Shown: positions 8,431 to 17,101, counted from the stretch's first letter. The stretch is 64,000 bases of DNA from an uncultured Clostridia bacterium (GCA_944384855.1 CALWUY010000066.1:1-64000), one strand, 5' to 3'. Made by a program: numbers and translations. The notes: generated by a model not told the origin, from the sequence alone.

Positions 8431-8589
8431 ATCCCCCGCCGTTAAAACGGCGAGGAACATTTTCACAATAAGCGTGGGGATACAAAATCCCCCCCGCTTA
8501 TTGAGAGGTTGGCAGCGCCAACCCTTACCGCGTAATGGCAAGTCAAGCCCTTATTGAAACAGCGGCAGACGCTTTTGCCTGCCGCTGTT
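8431..8589. other. Spacer with four successive hairpins
   Basis: Between the epimerase gene and the XRE regulator gene lie four stem-loops: CGCCGT/ACGGCG (about 8437-8452), CAATAAGCG/CGCTTATTG with extra G-C pairs (8466-8503), GTTGGC/GCCAAC (8508-8522) and AACAGCGGCAG/CTGCCGCTGTT (8558-8589). Only the last is a conventional terminator. The G+C-rich structured stretch differs from the surrounding A/T-rich DNA and could be a small RNA, a repeat of a mobile element, or a relic. No reading frame of note is present. Confidence 0.6.
8558..8589. terminator. Bidirectional terminator
   Basis: Perfect 11-bp stem (8558-8568 with 8579-8589) between two convergent genes. Its right arm overlaps the stop codon of the XRE regulator. 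T-rich DNA follows on the + strand. Confidence 0.65.
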
Positions 8590-8866
8590 ATTTGATTTCT
8601 TGTTCAAGATTATTAAATTCATCACAGTCGAAAAAATCTTTAAGAGAAATATTCAGCCCGTCACAAATAATTTTAATTGTTGCGATTTTAGGGTTTTGGC
8701 TTTTGCCGTAAAGAATGTTTTTTATTGAAGACGGCGGAAGGCCGGCGGTTGTCGCTAATGCATTAATAGTTAAATCATTTTCATCGTATAACTTTAAAAT
8801 TCTGTTTTTAACAGCTCTGCACAGCGGCGAACGTTGGTCTGACATATCATTCCCATCCCTACTCAA
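8588..8866 (-). CDS. XRE-family helix-turn-helix regulator
   Basis: A 92-residue DNA-binding protein consisting almost entirely of one Cro/CI-type HTH. The fold covers about residues 17-77: VKNRILKLYDENDLTINALA (helices 1-2), TTAGLPPSSIKNILYG (turn and recognition helix) and KIATIKIICDGLNISLKDFF (helices 4-5). There is no extra sensing domain. The track start at 8866 and an internal ATG at 8845 (MSDQRSP) are both possible; purine-rich DNA lies before each, and the later start removes seven residues that are not part of the fold. It is divergent from a SLOG-family gene across a spacer carrying two direct repeats, a likely operator. Confidence 0.85.
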   Translation of the reverse strand: MSRDGNDMSDQRSPLCRAVKNRILKLYDENDLTINALATTAGLPPSSIKNILYGKSQNPKIATIKIICDGLNISLKDFFDCDEFNNLEQEIK

Positions 8867-8906
8867 ACTTATATAAAATAATATAACTTATTTTTTTAAG
8901 TTTTAT

Positions 8907-8938
8907 AGGCTACACATACCACTTTCAGGCTATACATA
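8907..8938. repeat. Direct repeat pair, possible XRE operator
   Basis: AGGCTACACATA (8907-8918) and AGGCTATACATA (8927-8938) match at 11 of 12 bases and start exactly 20 bp apart, about two DNA turns. They sit between the divergent XRE and SLOG genes, where one regulator could bind the same face twice. Function is inferred from position. Confidence 0.5.
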
Positions 8939-8958
8939 GCCCAATGAGGTGATTCTAC

Positions 8959-9201
8959 ATGAATAAAACAGCAATTTTTATCGGACACAGAGAATGCCTA
9001 CAAGTAAAAGAATCAATACTCGAATCCATAATAATTGATTTAATTGAAAACGGTATTGAAACATTTTTATCAGGCGGTATGGGTAATTTTGATTGGTTAT
9101 CTGCAAATATTTTATACCACCTAAAAGAAAAATATCCTAAAATAAATAATATACTTGTTATACCGTACCTTAACTTTAACATCGGAAATTATTCATATTG
9201 A
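8959..9201 (+). pseudogene. SLOG-family (DUF1273/YpsA-like) protein, C-terminally truncated
   Basis: The 80-residue product opens like DUF1273/YpsA-type SLOG proteins: TAIFIGHR (4-11), then IDLIENGIETFLSGG and GNFDWLSANILYHLKEKYP, ending in NNILVIPYLN. Full-length members are about twice as long and continue with a second half of the Rossmann-like nucleotide-binding fold, which is absent here. The frame stops with TGA at 9201, only five bases before a strong terminator stem. It is therefore either a decayed gene or a minimal form. A GAGGTGAT site precedes the ATG, so it is still translatable. SLOG domains are thought to sense nucleotides or sugars and often occur in conflict systems. Confidence 0.6.
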
Positions 9202-9205
9202 ATTT

Positions 9206-9249
9206 AACCCCCGGTGAAGCAGGATGTTTGCCCTGCTTCACCGGGGGTT
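9206..9249. terminator. Strong bidirectional terminator
   Basis: A perfect 18-bp stem (9206-9223 with 9232-9249, core CCCCCGGTGAAGCAGG) with an 8-base loop. It separates the rightward SLOG remnant from the leftward GH4 gene and has A/T-rich tails on both sides. Confidence 0.9.
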
Positions 9250-9273
9250 ATTATTAAACTTATCAATACAGGC

Positions 9274-10593
9274 TTAATTGTACTTCGGCAGATAATCTCC
9301 GTGAGCCTCGATCAATTCATCAACCATTTTCTTGATAGTATCGATATCAAGCTCACTTCCTGTATGCGGGTCAAGCATTGCCGCCTGATAAATATGCTCT
9401 TTCTTACGCGTAACGGCAGCCTCTATCGTCAAAAGCTGAACATTTATATTTGTCATATTCATAGCCGCGCACTGTACCGGCAGCTCGCCAACATAGCAGG
9501 GATGTATTCCCTGTCCGTTTACAAGACACGGTACCTCTACGCAGGCATTCTCCGGAAGATTTGAAATAAGATGCCCGGTATTAAGAACATTTCCGCCTAT
9601 CTGATACGGTTTTCCGGTAACTATTGATTCCAATATGTATGACGCGTACTCATGAGAACGGTTATGCTCTTTGGCTCCGGTCTCGCGCAGCTGCTCATAT
9701 TCTTTCTTCCAGCCCTCGATCTGCTCAATGCATCTGCGGGGATATTCGTCTATCGGAATATTGTATTTTTCTATAAGCTCAGGATACTTTGACTTAATAT
9801 AAAACATATTATATTCGGCGTTATGCTCGCTCGATTCCGTGCAGTAATAGCCGAAATTCTTGATATATTCAAGCCTTACTTTATTTTTACATTCAGGATC
9901 ATTGATACGCGCGTCTATCTTTGTTTTAATTTCAGGATACAGATCGACTCCGTTTTTATCGCGTATCTCTAAAAGCCATGCCATGTGATTTATGCCTGCT
10001 ATAAGCTCTTTGCGGCCTTCAAGACGGTCCTGCATTCCCACTTCGTTCAGCAACGATTCTGAGCATACCTGAACGCTGTGGCATAATCCCACAGTCTTAA
10101 TCGGAGTATATCTCTGCATATATCCGCTGAGTATTGCCATAGGATTGGTATAATTGATAAACAGGGCATCAGGACAAACCTCTTCCATATCTTTCGCAAA
10201 GTCGTCCATTACCGGAATAGTGCGCAACGCGCGCATTATTCCGCCTATTCCCAAAGTATCTCCTATAGTCTGCTGTAACCCGTATTTTTTCGGTATTTCA
10301 AAATCAATAACTGTAGAAGGCTCATATCCTCCGACCTGAATCGCGTTTACGACAAAATCCGCTCCCGCAAGAGCATTTTTCCGCTGTTCTACTCCGCAGT
10401 AACACTCAATTTTGCCGAAGTGTCCCTTTGAGGCGCGTATAGATTCCAAAATCACACGGCTTTCCTCAAGTCTTGAGCCGTCAATATCATATAACGCAAA
10501 CGTACCGTTCTTTAATTCATCACAGCACATGCAGTCGCCTATAACATTTCTGGCAAAAATAGTGCTTCCTGCTCCCATAAAGGTCAGTTTCAT
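9274..10593 (-). CDS. GH4-family alpha-galactosidase-type glycosidase
   Basis: The 439-residue NAD- and metal-dependent glycosidase should hydrolyse alpha-galactosides or related glycosides in the cytoplasm by the GH4 redox-elimination mechanism. The Rossmann nucleotide loop is FMGAGSTIFARN (5-16). NYTNPMAI (about 148) and GLCHSVQ (about 170) carry the metal-binding region; CHSV is the signature usually linked to the alpha-galactosidase/glucuronidase branch of GH4, and GINHMAWL follows at about 200. I chose ATG at 10593 because GGGGTGG lies 8 bases before it; the frame extends upstream only through a GTG inside that site. The AraC regulator gene is divergent and is the probable controller. 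Confidence 0.88.
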   Translation of the reverse strand: MKLTFMGAGSTIFARNVIGDCMCCDELKNGTFALYDIDGSRLEESRVILESIRASKGHFGKIECYCGVEQRKNALAGADFVVNAIQVGGYEPSTVIDFEIPKKYGLQQTIGDTLGIGGIMRALRTIPVMDDFAKDMEEVCPDALFINYTNPMAILSGYMQRYTPIKTVGLCHSVQVCSESLLNEVGMQDRLEGRKELIAGINHMAWLLEIRDKNGVDLYPEIKTKIDARINDPECKNKVRLEYIKNFGYYCTESSEHNAEYNMFYIKSKYPELIEKYNIPIDEYPRRCIEQIEGWKKEYEQLRETGAKEHNRSHEYASYILESIVTGKPYQIGGNVLNTGHLISNLPENACVEVPCLVNGQGIHPCYVGELPVQCAAMNMTNINVQLLTIEAAVTRKKEHIYQAAMLDPHTGSELDIDTIKKMVDELIEAHGDYLPKYN

Positions 10594-10619
10594 AAAAAAT
10601 ACCACCCCGTTTTTTTTGC

Positions 10620-10625
10620 ATTATA
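10620..10625 (-). promoter_or_regulatory. -10 box of the GH4 gene
   Basis: TATAAT on the leftward strand, 26 bases before the ATG at 10593. No good -35 lies 17 bp upstream, as expected for a promoter that depends on an activator such as the divergent AraC protein. Confidence 0.45.
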
Positions 10626-10658
10626 ACATTGCATATTAAAAAAATAAATGTTTTAATG

Positions 10659-10688
10659 TTGAAAAAACTTGTCATTTTGTGGTATAGT
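10659..10688 (+). promoter_or_regulatory. Promoter of the AraC regulator gene
   Basis: TTGAAA (10659-10664) and TATAGT (10683-10688) are 18 bp apart, followed 37 bases later by the ATG at 10726. AACATT and AATGTT copies lie between this promoter and that of the GH4 gene. Confidence 0.5.
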
Positions 10689-10725
10689 AAGAGAAATCTA
10701 CCGCCCAAGGAAAAGGGGAATTTAT

Positions 10726-11508
10726 ATGATAGACATTTTGATTCCCAATATGGGATACAAAGAACTCAATCCGCTGATTTTCGGTTATGAAGACTGCAAT
10801 CCCGGTCACTCATACGGTCCGGCTCTTCGTTCTTACTGGCTGATTCATTTTGTTACCGGCGGGAAAGGCTGTTTTATCAATGAGACCGGCAAATACAATA
10901 TAGAAAAAAACGACCTGTTTGTGATAAAACCTTTTGAAAAAATATTTTACCAGGCAGACAGTAAAGCTCCGTGGAGTTATATCTGGATAGGCTTTGAATG
11001 CTATGAGACGCCGCCGGTAAAATTGGATACGGTAATAAATCTTCCCGAAGGCGCAAAAATTTTTGAAAAGATGAAACAATGCGTCAATATGGAAGGCGGA
11101 AGAAGCGCATATCTTGCGGGAAAACTATGGGAACTTATTAGCATAATAATAGAGCGCAGGAATCCTCCGCTTGATTATGTTGATAATGCAATAAGCTATA
11201 TTGAGGCTGAATATATGCATACTTTATCGGTTCAGGATATTGCGAAAAGAGTAAATATTGACCGCAGTTATTTAACCAACATTTTTAAAAACAAAACAGG
11301 TCTTACACCTAAACAGTATATTATTAAGACCAGAATGGAACGTGCGGCCCAGCTTATGGTCGTATACAACCAATCACCTACCATTGCCGCAGGGTCGGTT
11401 GGCTATGATGATTTTTATAATTTTTCCAAAATGTTCAAAAAATATTTCGGTGTTTCACCCAGAGAATACAAACGAGTCAACTCAAACACTAAGAAACAGG
11501 TTTTTTAA
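10726..11508 (+). CDS. AraC-family transcriptional regulator
   Basis: A 260-residue regulator with an N-terminal cupin-like sugar-sensing half (about 20-95: SYWLIHFVTGGKGCF, NDLFVIKPFEKIFYQ, WSYIWIGFE) and a C-terminal double helix-turn-helix (about 160-255). The HTH hallmarks are LSVQDIAKRVNIDRSYLTNIFKN and the closing GYDDFYNFSKMFKKYFGVSPREYK. The divergent GH4 glycosidase gene is the obvious target. ATG 10726 was chosen for its AAAGGGGAA site; 19 further in-frame residues upstream run into the promoter. The stop overlaps the 3' end of the convergent amidase gene by four bases. Confidence 0.92.
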   Translation: MIDILIPNMGYKELNPLIFGYEDCNPGHSYGPALRSYWLIHFVTGGKGCFINETGKYNIEKNDLFVIKPFEKIFYQADSKAPWSYIWIGFECYETPPVKLDTVINLPEGAKIFEKMKQCVNMEGGRSAYLAGKLWELISIIIERRNPPLDYVDNAISYIEAEYMHTLSVQDIAKRVNIDRSYLTNIFKNKTGLTPKQYIIKTRMERAAQLMVVYNQSPTIAAGSVGYDDFYNFSKMFKKYFGVSPREYKRVNSNTKKQVF

Positions 11509-12239
11509 TACTGCAGATACTGGGAACTCACATAACCGACCTTACCGTTATATCCTACCAGACTCCAATCCGGCAAAACAGCGTATACTACAACCTCCGA
11601 CCCGTTCGGAATGCTGCTGATTACCGGCGCTTCCAAAGACGGATTATACCTGATATTAAGATTTGAACCTCTTGTGGCCACACTTGCCGTAAAAATCGGC
11701 TGCGGGGCGTTAAACGGTATCCCGAAATACTCTGTAAGCGACAATACTATATTTGCCGCTATTGTCTGTATATTATCCCTTATCCACTGGGCATCCTGGG
11801 CGTTGTCATGGTAAGCTATTTCAATAAGCGCAGCAGGCGCCTTTACCCTTCGTACCTCTCCTAAACTTGTTGTGGGGATTGTTCGCACTTTCCCCGGCAG
11901 AGGGTAAATCATCTGAAGATTTTCAGCAGCAATGCCGGCGAAACGCTTTCCCTTTTCGCTTGTAGGATAATAATATATTTCCGAGCCCCGCACGGAACCG
12001 TCTCCGCTTCCCGTAGCGTTAGAGTGCAGGGCTAAATGGAAATCATAATTTCCGCTGTTTGATGCCGCTATCGAAGTGGCAGCCGTCATATCGGGAGTAT
12101 TTCTTACATACTGTATTCCGCTTGCGGCAAGATACGGCTCCATAGCATCTGCGATTAAATTCATATACTGTTCTTCGTTGCCCCCGCCGTTATAGGGATT
12201 GAATTCCTGGGTGGACGGACTTAAATATATAGTCGGCAT
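11505..12239 (-). CDS. N-acetylmuramoyl-L-alanine amidase with SH3 domain
   Basis: A 244-residue cell-wall hydrolase: an amidase-3 domain (about 1-175) and a bacterial SH3 domain (about 183-244, ATRGSNLNIRYNPS, WSLVGYNGKVGYVSSQYLQY). Conserved metal and catalytic positions appear as NEEQYMNLIADAM (Glu about 22), FHLALHSNA (His) and ALIEIAYHDN (Glu). The first strand reads YLSPSTQE, where canonical members have a DPGHGG-type His, so the first zinc ligand looks substituted. There is no signal peptide, which is also true of some amidases that lyse the mother cell after sporulation. Its ribosome site GGAGG lies in the 3' arm of the hairpin at 12247-12284. Confidence 0.85.
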   Translation of the reverse strand: MPTIYLSPSTQEFNPYNGGGNEEQYMNLIADAMEPYLAASGIQYVRNTPDMTAATSIAASNSGNYDFHLALHSNATGSGDGSVRGSEIYYYPTSEKGKRFAGIAAENLQMIYPLPGKVRTIPTTSLGEVRRVKAPAALIEIAYHDNAQDAQWIRDNIQTIAANIVLSLTEYFGIPFNAPQPIFTASVATRGSNLNIRYNPSLEAPVISSIPNGSEVVVYAVLPDWSLVGYNGKVGYVSSQYLQY

Positions 12240-12246
12240 AAAAAAA

Positions 12247-12284
12247 CCTCCAAAACATATCTAAAATAAGATATGTTTCAGAGG
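12247..12284 (-). terminator. Terminator whose 3' arm contains the amidase Shine-Dalgarno
   Basis: Read leftward, a 16-bp stem (12284-12269 with 12262-12247, two wobble pairs) ends in GGAGG followed by seven T's and the amidase ATG. It is a good terminator for the gene ending at 12300, and the same GGAGG is the only ribosome-binding site of the amidase. Confidence 0.8.
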
Positions 12285-12299
12285 CTTTTTTTATGTTAA

Positions 12300-12851
12300 T
12301 CATCTCAGTCCGAGCTGAGACGCGGTATCCTTTACTACCGACAAAAACCAACAGTAAAGCGCTTCGCCCAACTCCTGATAAACAGGATCTCCGTCATGCG
12401 AACAAAGCATGGCGAAAGTCTGTCCAATGCGGCGGTCTACTTCTCCTCCGCGGCGGAATGCAAGATAATAAAATGAAAACGCACCTGTATCCCCGGTAGC
12501 ATTATAAAGCTCAGGGTCGGCATTTCTCACAGTGTCGATAAAACTCTTTTGAGCAATTCCGCTTATTGTGTCGTCCGGGGCAAACTGCTCAAATCCTACC
12601 GTAGCAGTAAATGAAAGCAGCATTCTTCTCTGAACCAGCATTTCACAGTCAAGCGTTTCTTCTCCTGCACCGACAGTATCCGCATCTTCCAAAAATTTGG
12701 TCGCTACGGTTTTTCCCCATTCACGCGCTTTTTTTACGGCGGCTTTATCAGGTCCTGTCTGGTTTGCTTCCGCTTCCCTGATACGTCTTATTTCCCGCGA
12801 AGGCTTGTCACCTGCTATCTTAATATCATTATCAGAATACAATTCAATCAC
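12300..12851 (-). CDS. Conserved-looking protein of unknown function
   Basis: I do not recognise this 183-residue protein. It has no signal peptide, membrane helix or obvious catalytic motif. It is mostly helical and charged, with an Arg/Lys-rich first third (DKPSREIRRIREAEAN) and a more hydrophobic C-terminal half (GAFSFYYLAFRRGG, LGEALYCWFLSVV). Its start overlaps the end of the upstream TSCPD gene by eight bases, which indicates translational coupling and joint expression with the dnaG-rpoD unit. The terminator at 12247-12284 closes the operon. Confidence 0.7.
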   Translation of the reverse strand: MIELYSDNDIKIAGDKPSREIRRIREAEANQTGPDKAAVKKAREWGKTVATKFLEDADTVGAGEETLDCEMLVQRRMLLSFTATVGFEQFAPDDTISGIAQKSFIDTVRNADPELYNATGDTGAFSFYYLAFRRGGEVDRRIGQTFAMLCSHDGDPVYQELGEALYCWFLSVVKDTASQLGLR

Positions 12852-13101
12852 CCTTTTCGGATAAATACTCCTTTAACGCCTGTGACAGCTGATCAGGACA
12901 CGAAGTGTTTTTAAACCCGCATTTTATACCCTGCAGCTTTTCGACAACATCTTCCGCTTTCATACCTTCCGCTAAAGCGGATATGCCTTTTGTATTGCCG
13001 TTGCAGCCGCCTTCAAAGCGTACTTTTTTTACTACATTTCCTTCCATTTCCAGGAATATGCGTCTTGAACATACTCCCTTAGTTATATATGATATTTCCA
13101 T
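12844..13101 (-). CDS. TSCPD-domain protein (TIGR03905-type)
   Basis: An 85-residue protein matching the small stand-alone TSCPD family. The signature NTSCPDQLSQAL stands at about residues 65-76. FEGGCNGNTKGI and IKCGFKN supply further Cys residues, so a metal or cofactor site is plausible. Related domains occur in class II ribonucleotide reductases, but the free-standing family has no established role that I know of. I chose ATG 13101, ten bases after GAGG; a TTG at 13107 is too close. It lies 28 bases after rpoD and overlaps the next gene. Confidence 0.85.
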   Translation of the reverse strand: MEISYITKGVCSRRIFLEMEGNVVKKVRFEGGCNGNTKGISALAEGMKAEDVVEKLQGIKCGFKNTSCPDQLSQALKEYLSEKGD

Positions 13102-13129
13102 TTTCAATATTCCTCTTGTTTGCTTTTAA

Positions 13130-14206
13130 TTATCTGTCTTTGAACCTGTTGCTGCGTACAGGATGACGCAGCTTTCTGAGGGCTTTTGCCTCTATCTGCC
13201 TTATTCGTTCACGGGTTACATTAAATTCACTGCCGACTTCTTCAAGTGTATGGCATCTGCCGTCTTTGAGTCCGAAACGCAGCCTTATAACTGCTTCTTC
13301 TCTTGGCGTCAGTGTTCTTAAAACACCGTCAATATCTTCGTTTGTTATAGTCTTGAGCGCCGCCTCGTCCGGTGCCAGAGCCTCTTCATCACGTATGAAA
13401 TCCATAAGGCGCGAATCCTCTTCCGGCCCTATCGGCGTTTCCATTGAAACCGGTTCCTGAGCGACACGCATTATCTCCCTTACTCTTTCCACGGGCAAAT
13501 CCATCTTTTCGGCTATAAGTTCCTCGCTCGGTTCAAAACCGTTTTCATGCAGCAGCTGACTCTGTATTTTCTTTAACCGGTTTATGGTTTCAACCATGTG
13601 AACCGGTATGCGTATAGTCCTTGCCTGATCTGCGATTGCCCGCGTTATTGCCTGGCGTATCCACCAGGTTGCGTAAGTGGAAAACTTAAATCCTTTAGTA
13701 TAATCAAACTTGTCTACCGCTTTTATAAGTCCCACATTGCCTTCCTGTATGAGATCAAGGAAATACATCCCTCTGCCGACATACTTTTTCGCGATACTGA
13801 CAACAAGTCTCAGGTTTGCTTCCGTAAGACGCTGCTTAGCGTATTCATCTCCGTCGTTTATCCTGATTGCCAGCTCAATTTCTTCATCCGAAGAAAGCAG
13901 CGGTACTCTGCCGATTTCACGCAGATATACCTTTACAGGATCGTCCAGGGAAATATTATCAAACGATATATCCTCTTCGCTGAGCTTATCTACATCCATT
14001 TCCTCGAGTTTGAGTTCGTCGTCGGTAGGCTCCTCGTCAAAATCAAGATCAAGTATGGGTGGCTCCGAAAAAAGCTCATCAGGATCGTCTGGCGCATTTT
14101 CTATATCATCTATAGAAAGGTCCTTTTCTTCCTCTTCATAATAATCCTGTTCAATATTTGCGTTTGTTTTTGGCTCTTTTGTCATATCCTTATCTTTATT
14201 TTCCAT
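13130..14206 (-). CDS. rpoD: RNA polymerase primary sigma factor RpoD (SigA)
   Basis: The 358-residue housekeeping sigma factor. After a Glu/Asp-rich N-terminus come region 1.2 ([17 protein letters not shown]), region 2 with core binding and -10 recognition ([31 protein letters not shown]), region 3 ([13 protein letters not shown]) and region 4 ([38 protein letters not shown]), which binds the -35. Region 1.1 is short, as is usual in Firmicutes. ATG 14206 was chosen because GAAAGGAA precedes it; the upstream in-frame extension lies within dnaG. It follows dnaG with six bases between its start and the dnaG stop, in the classical macromolecular-synthesis operon. Confidence 0.97.
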   Translation of the reverse strand: MENKDKDMTKEPKTNANIEQDYYEEEEKDLSIDDIENAPDDPDELFSEPPILDLDFDEEPTDDELKLEEMDVDKLSEEDISFDNISLDDPVKVYLREIGRVPLLSSDEEIELAIRINDGDEYAKQRLTEANLRLVVSIAKKYVGRGMYFLDLIQEGNVGLIKAVDKFDYTKGFKFSTYATWWIRQAITRAIADQARTIRIPVHMVETINRLKKIQSQLLHENGFEPSEELIAEKMDLPVERVREIMRVAQEPVSMETPIGPEEDSRLMDFIRDEEALAPDEAALKTITNEDIDGVLRTLTPREEAVIRLRFGLKDGRCHTLEEVGSEFNVTRERIRQIEAKALRKLRHPVRSNRFKDR

Positions 14207-14211
14207 AGCAT

Positions 14212-15984
14212 TCAGTTTCCTTTCGCTTTTTTCGCAATGATATTTTGAAGATTTGAGGCCCATTCATCCACCGAGATGTCTTTATTTCCCGATGCATTAA
14301 GCCTTATATCTTCCTCTAATATTACCTCAATACAGTCTTTTAATACGGTTTTAGCGTTTTTATCCGCTTTATTGCTGTTTTGCAGTGAGACCACTACCCC
14401 TAATTCCGCCGGTAAAAGTTTTTCGGAAAAAACGGATAAATCAAGTGTTCTGCCGCTTTTTACCGTATCTGTGATTATCTCATAAATTCTGCGGTTCAGA
14501 GATGTTATCATTTTTTCCGCAGGCAGCTTGTCTATAGCATATTCGCAAAAATCCGGATGATTCAAAAGCACTGCTATGAGCGTTTCCTCTGCCGCCGCGC
14601 CCTTCGGCGAACGCCTTCTTTCCGAATTTATACCGTCACCTGCATACTTGGGACGCACTATATCGGTAATTTCACGTTTTTTCGCCTGACGGTAATTCTT
14701 TTTTCGCAAATCTTCCACTTTGGAAGTGAGCGCCGTACGTGAAACTCCGTATTTATCGCTGAGTCTGCCTATATAAATGTCTCTCGTCATTATATCTTCG
14801 CTCGACGCTATAACTTCGGCCGCCTTAGCTAAATACTTGAGCTTTCCGTCATCAGCATCAAGGTCAATTCCGTCTGCGGCTGTAAGCAGTTTGTATTCTA
14901 TATCGCTTACCGCACCTTCAAGCAGGGCGCTGAATCTTTCTGCTCCGTTCTTTTTTATATACTCATCCGGGTCTTTGCCGTCGGGTATTATTACTACCCT
15001 GACATTAAGCCCTGTATTTTTAAGCAGTTCGGATGCCCGTTTTACTGCCTTCTGGCCTGCCGCGTCAGCATCAAGCATCAGCACTATTTCATTCGTATAC
15101 CTCGCTATTAAATTGGCTTGTTCCGAGGTAAAAGCCGTTCCCAACGGAGCCACCGCATTACAGAACCCAGCCTGGTGCAGAGATATGACATCCATATTGC
15201 CCTCTACCAGTATTATACGCTGCACGCAATGGTTTTTGGCAAAATTTATTCCGAAAAGATTTTCGCTTTTTTTGTAAACCGGAGTGTCCGCCGTGTTTAC
15301 ATACTTGCCTGATTTTTTATCTTCTCCGGGCATTGCCCGTCCGCTGAACCCTATAACATTTCCCCGTATATTTATAATAGGAAACATAACCCGTCTTCTG
15401 AACCGGTCGTAATATGATCCTCTCTGACTTTTACCGATCACATTAGCCGTAAGCATATCCGCTGCCGAATAACCTTTTGACTTAAGATGATTCATAAGAC
15501 TGTCCCATGAATCAGGCGCTGCTCCCAGGCCGAAATGCTTTATCGTATGAACGGTAAGCCCTCTTGAAAGCAGATAATCAAGCGCCCACCTGCCGTTTTC
15601 AGACATCAGGTATCCGTGAAAAAATTTAGCAGTCTCACGGTTTATATCATATACTGTATTCTTCTGTTTTTGTAAAGAATCATCATACCCGTCCTGCGGC
15701 AGTGTGATCCCCGAACGCTCCGCCAGCAGCTTCACCGATTCTATATAATCAAGATTTTCAATCAGTCCGGTAAACGTGAATATGTCTCCGCCTACACCGC
15801 AGCCGAAACAGTAAAACGAACCCGATTCGGGATATACCGTAAAAGATGGGGTCTTTTCGCTGTGAAACGGACAAAGTCCCACCAGATTTTTTCCCCTGCG
15901 CTTTAAGTTCACATACTGTGAAATAACAGGTTCTATTTCATTTCTGTATTTAATTTCGTTTATAACGTCCTCAGGAATAGCCAT
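14212..15984 (-). CDS. dnaG: DNA primase
   Basis: The 590-residue primase makes RNA primers for replication. The N-terminal CHC2 zinc finger is complete (Cys38, His41, Cys59, Cys62). The TOPRIM core follows (about 255-345) with [15 protein letters not shown], the metal-binding [11 protein letters not shown] and DGKDPDEY. The C-terminal 150 residues form the DnaB-binding helical domain. The ATG is preceded by GAGGTGGGG. It lies 49 bases after dgt and directly before rpoD. Confidence 0.97.
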   Translation of the reverse strand: MAIPEDVINEIKYRNEIEPVISQYVNLKRRGKNLVGLCPFHSEKTPSFTVYPESGSFYCFGCGVGGDIFTFTGLIENLDYIESVKLLAERSGITLPQDGYDDSLQKQKNTVYDINRETAKFFHGYLMSENGRWALDYLLSRGLTVHTIKHFGLGAAPDSWDSLMNHLKSKGYSAADMLTANVIGKSQRGSYYDRFRRRVMFPIINIRGNVIGFSGRAMPGEDKKSGKYVNTADTPVYKKSENLFGINFAKNHCVQRIILVEGNMDVISLHQAGFCNAVAPLGTAFTSEQANLIARYTNEIVLMLDADAAGQKAVKRASELLKNTGLNVRVVIIPDGKDPDEYIKKNGAERFSALLEGAVSDIEYKLLTAADGIDLDADDGKLKYLAKAAEVIASSEDIMTRDIYIGRLSDKYGVSRTALTSKVEDLRKKNYRQAKKREITDIVRPKYAGDGINSERRRSPKGAAAEETLIAVLLNHPDFCEYAIDKLPAEKMITSLNRRIYEIITDTVKSGRTLDLSVFSEKLLPAELGVVVSLQNSNKADKNAKTVLKDCIEVILEEDIRLNASGNKDISVDEWASNLQNIIAKKAKGN

Positions 15985-16033
15985 AACCCCACCTCGCTTT
16001 CTTAATTATGTACACCAAGATAATTATTTGTTT

Positions 16034-17029
16034 TTATATTGACCAGGCTTTTGGAATGTATATATCCGAATAAACGCTGATAGCATAGTGATCTGTCATC
16101 CCCGCAATGTAATCAGCCACAGCACGACCGGCGCCTTCCTCCCTGCAAATAACCAGATACTCCTCCGGCATTTTATCGGGATTTTTCATATAATATCCGA
16201 ATAATCCCTCTACTATCCCGAAAACCTTTGTTTCCTCCGATTTAGCGACCGGATTTTTATAAACCGACTCAAACAAAAAATCATGCAGTTTATCATAGTA
16301 TCCTTTAATATCGGAGTCCATCATAATATCCTTGCCGCTGTTTGATATCACGGATTTTACAAGCGTGTCTATTCTCTCGCTTTTGCTGCGCCCCAATGCG
16401 CTTACTATATCGTCGGGCAAATCACTTTCACATATAACTCCGGCGCGGACAGCGTCGTCTATATCGTGGTTTATATATGCTATCCTGTCGGACATACGAA
16501 CTATTCTTCCTTCTAAGGTTTCAGGCTGCTCTCCGCATGTATGCCGTTCTATCCCATTTAAAACTTCGTATGTAAGATTGAGTCCCCTGCCGTTCTTTTC
16601 AAGCTTTTCACATACCCTCACACTTTGCTCGTAATGCGTGAATGTAAAATCTGTCAATCCGTTAATTGCCCTCTCACCGGCATGTCCGAAGGGGGTATGA
16701 CCCAAATCGTGTCCCAAAGCTATTGCCTCTGTCAAATCCTCATTGAGCCTAAGCGCCCTGGCTATCGTTCTGGCAATCTGCGAAACCTCCAAAGTGTGTG
16801 TAAGACGGGTCCGGTAATGATCCGACTCAGGAGATAGAAAAACCTGTGTTTTATGCTTGAGCCTCCTGAACGCTTTACTGTGAATTATTCTGTCGCGGTC
16901 ACGCTGAAAATCAGTCCTGATTTCACAGGGAGTTTCCTCTTTTCTCCTCCCGCGGCTCTGAGAAGATAAACACGCCTCATCGGACAAAATAAGCCTTTCA
17001 TTTTTCTCGGTCATCTCACGCACACTCAT
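16034..17029 (-). CDS. dgt: dGTP triphosphohydrolase
   Basis: A 331-residue HD-superfamily enzyme that hydrolyses dGTP to deoxyguanosine and triphosphate. The HD metal site is clear: RLTHTLEVSQIARTIAR (His about 77), ALGHDLGHTPFGHAGE (His-Asp about 106) and a later Asp in YINHDIDDAVRAG. RIIHSKAFRRLKHKTQVF is the family's N-terminal motif. It is the short type found beside dnaG in many Clostridia. GGAGGGA precedes the ATG. It is read toward dnaG. Confidence 0.95.
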   Translation of the reverse strand: MSVREMTEKNERLILSDEACLSSQSRGRRKEETPCEIRTDFQRDRDRIIHSKAFRRLKHKTQVFLSPESDHYRTRLTHTLEVSQIARTIARALRLNEDLTEAIALGHDLGHTPFGHAGERAINGLTDFTFTHYEQSVRVCEKLEKNGRGLNLTYEVLNGIERHTCGEQPETLEGRIVRMSDRIAYINHDIDDAVRAGVICESDLPDDIVSALGRSKSERIDTLVKSVISNSGKDIMMDSDIKGYYDKLHDFLFESVYKNPVAKSEETKVFGIVEGLFGYYMKNPDKMPEEYLVICREEGAGRAVADYIAGMTDHYAISVYSDIYIPKAWSI

Positions 17030-17101
17030 TCGATTCCCTCCCCCCCATATTCTATTTATTAGCCGAAAAATTTTAAATTCCTCTTTTTAATACGGTTTTT
17101 T

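Noticed and set aside
8431-8589. CRISPR array or tandem repeat
   Set aside because: The four stem-loops differ from one another; there is no repeated unit with unique spacers.
13598-14248. 216-codon rightward frame opposite rpoD/dnaG
   Set aside because: Antisense to two certain genes, low-complexity and hydrophobic composition mirrors the acidic RpoD region; no ribosome site or family match.
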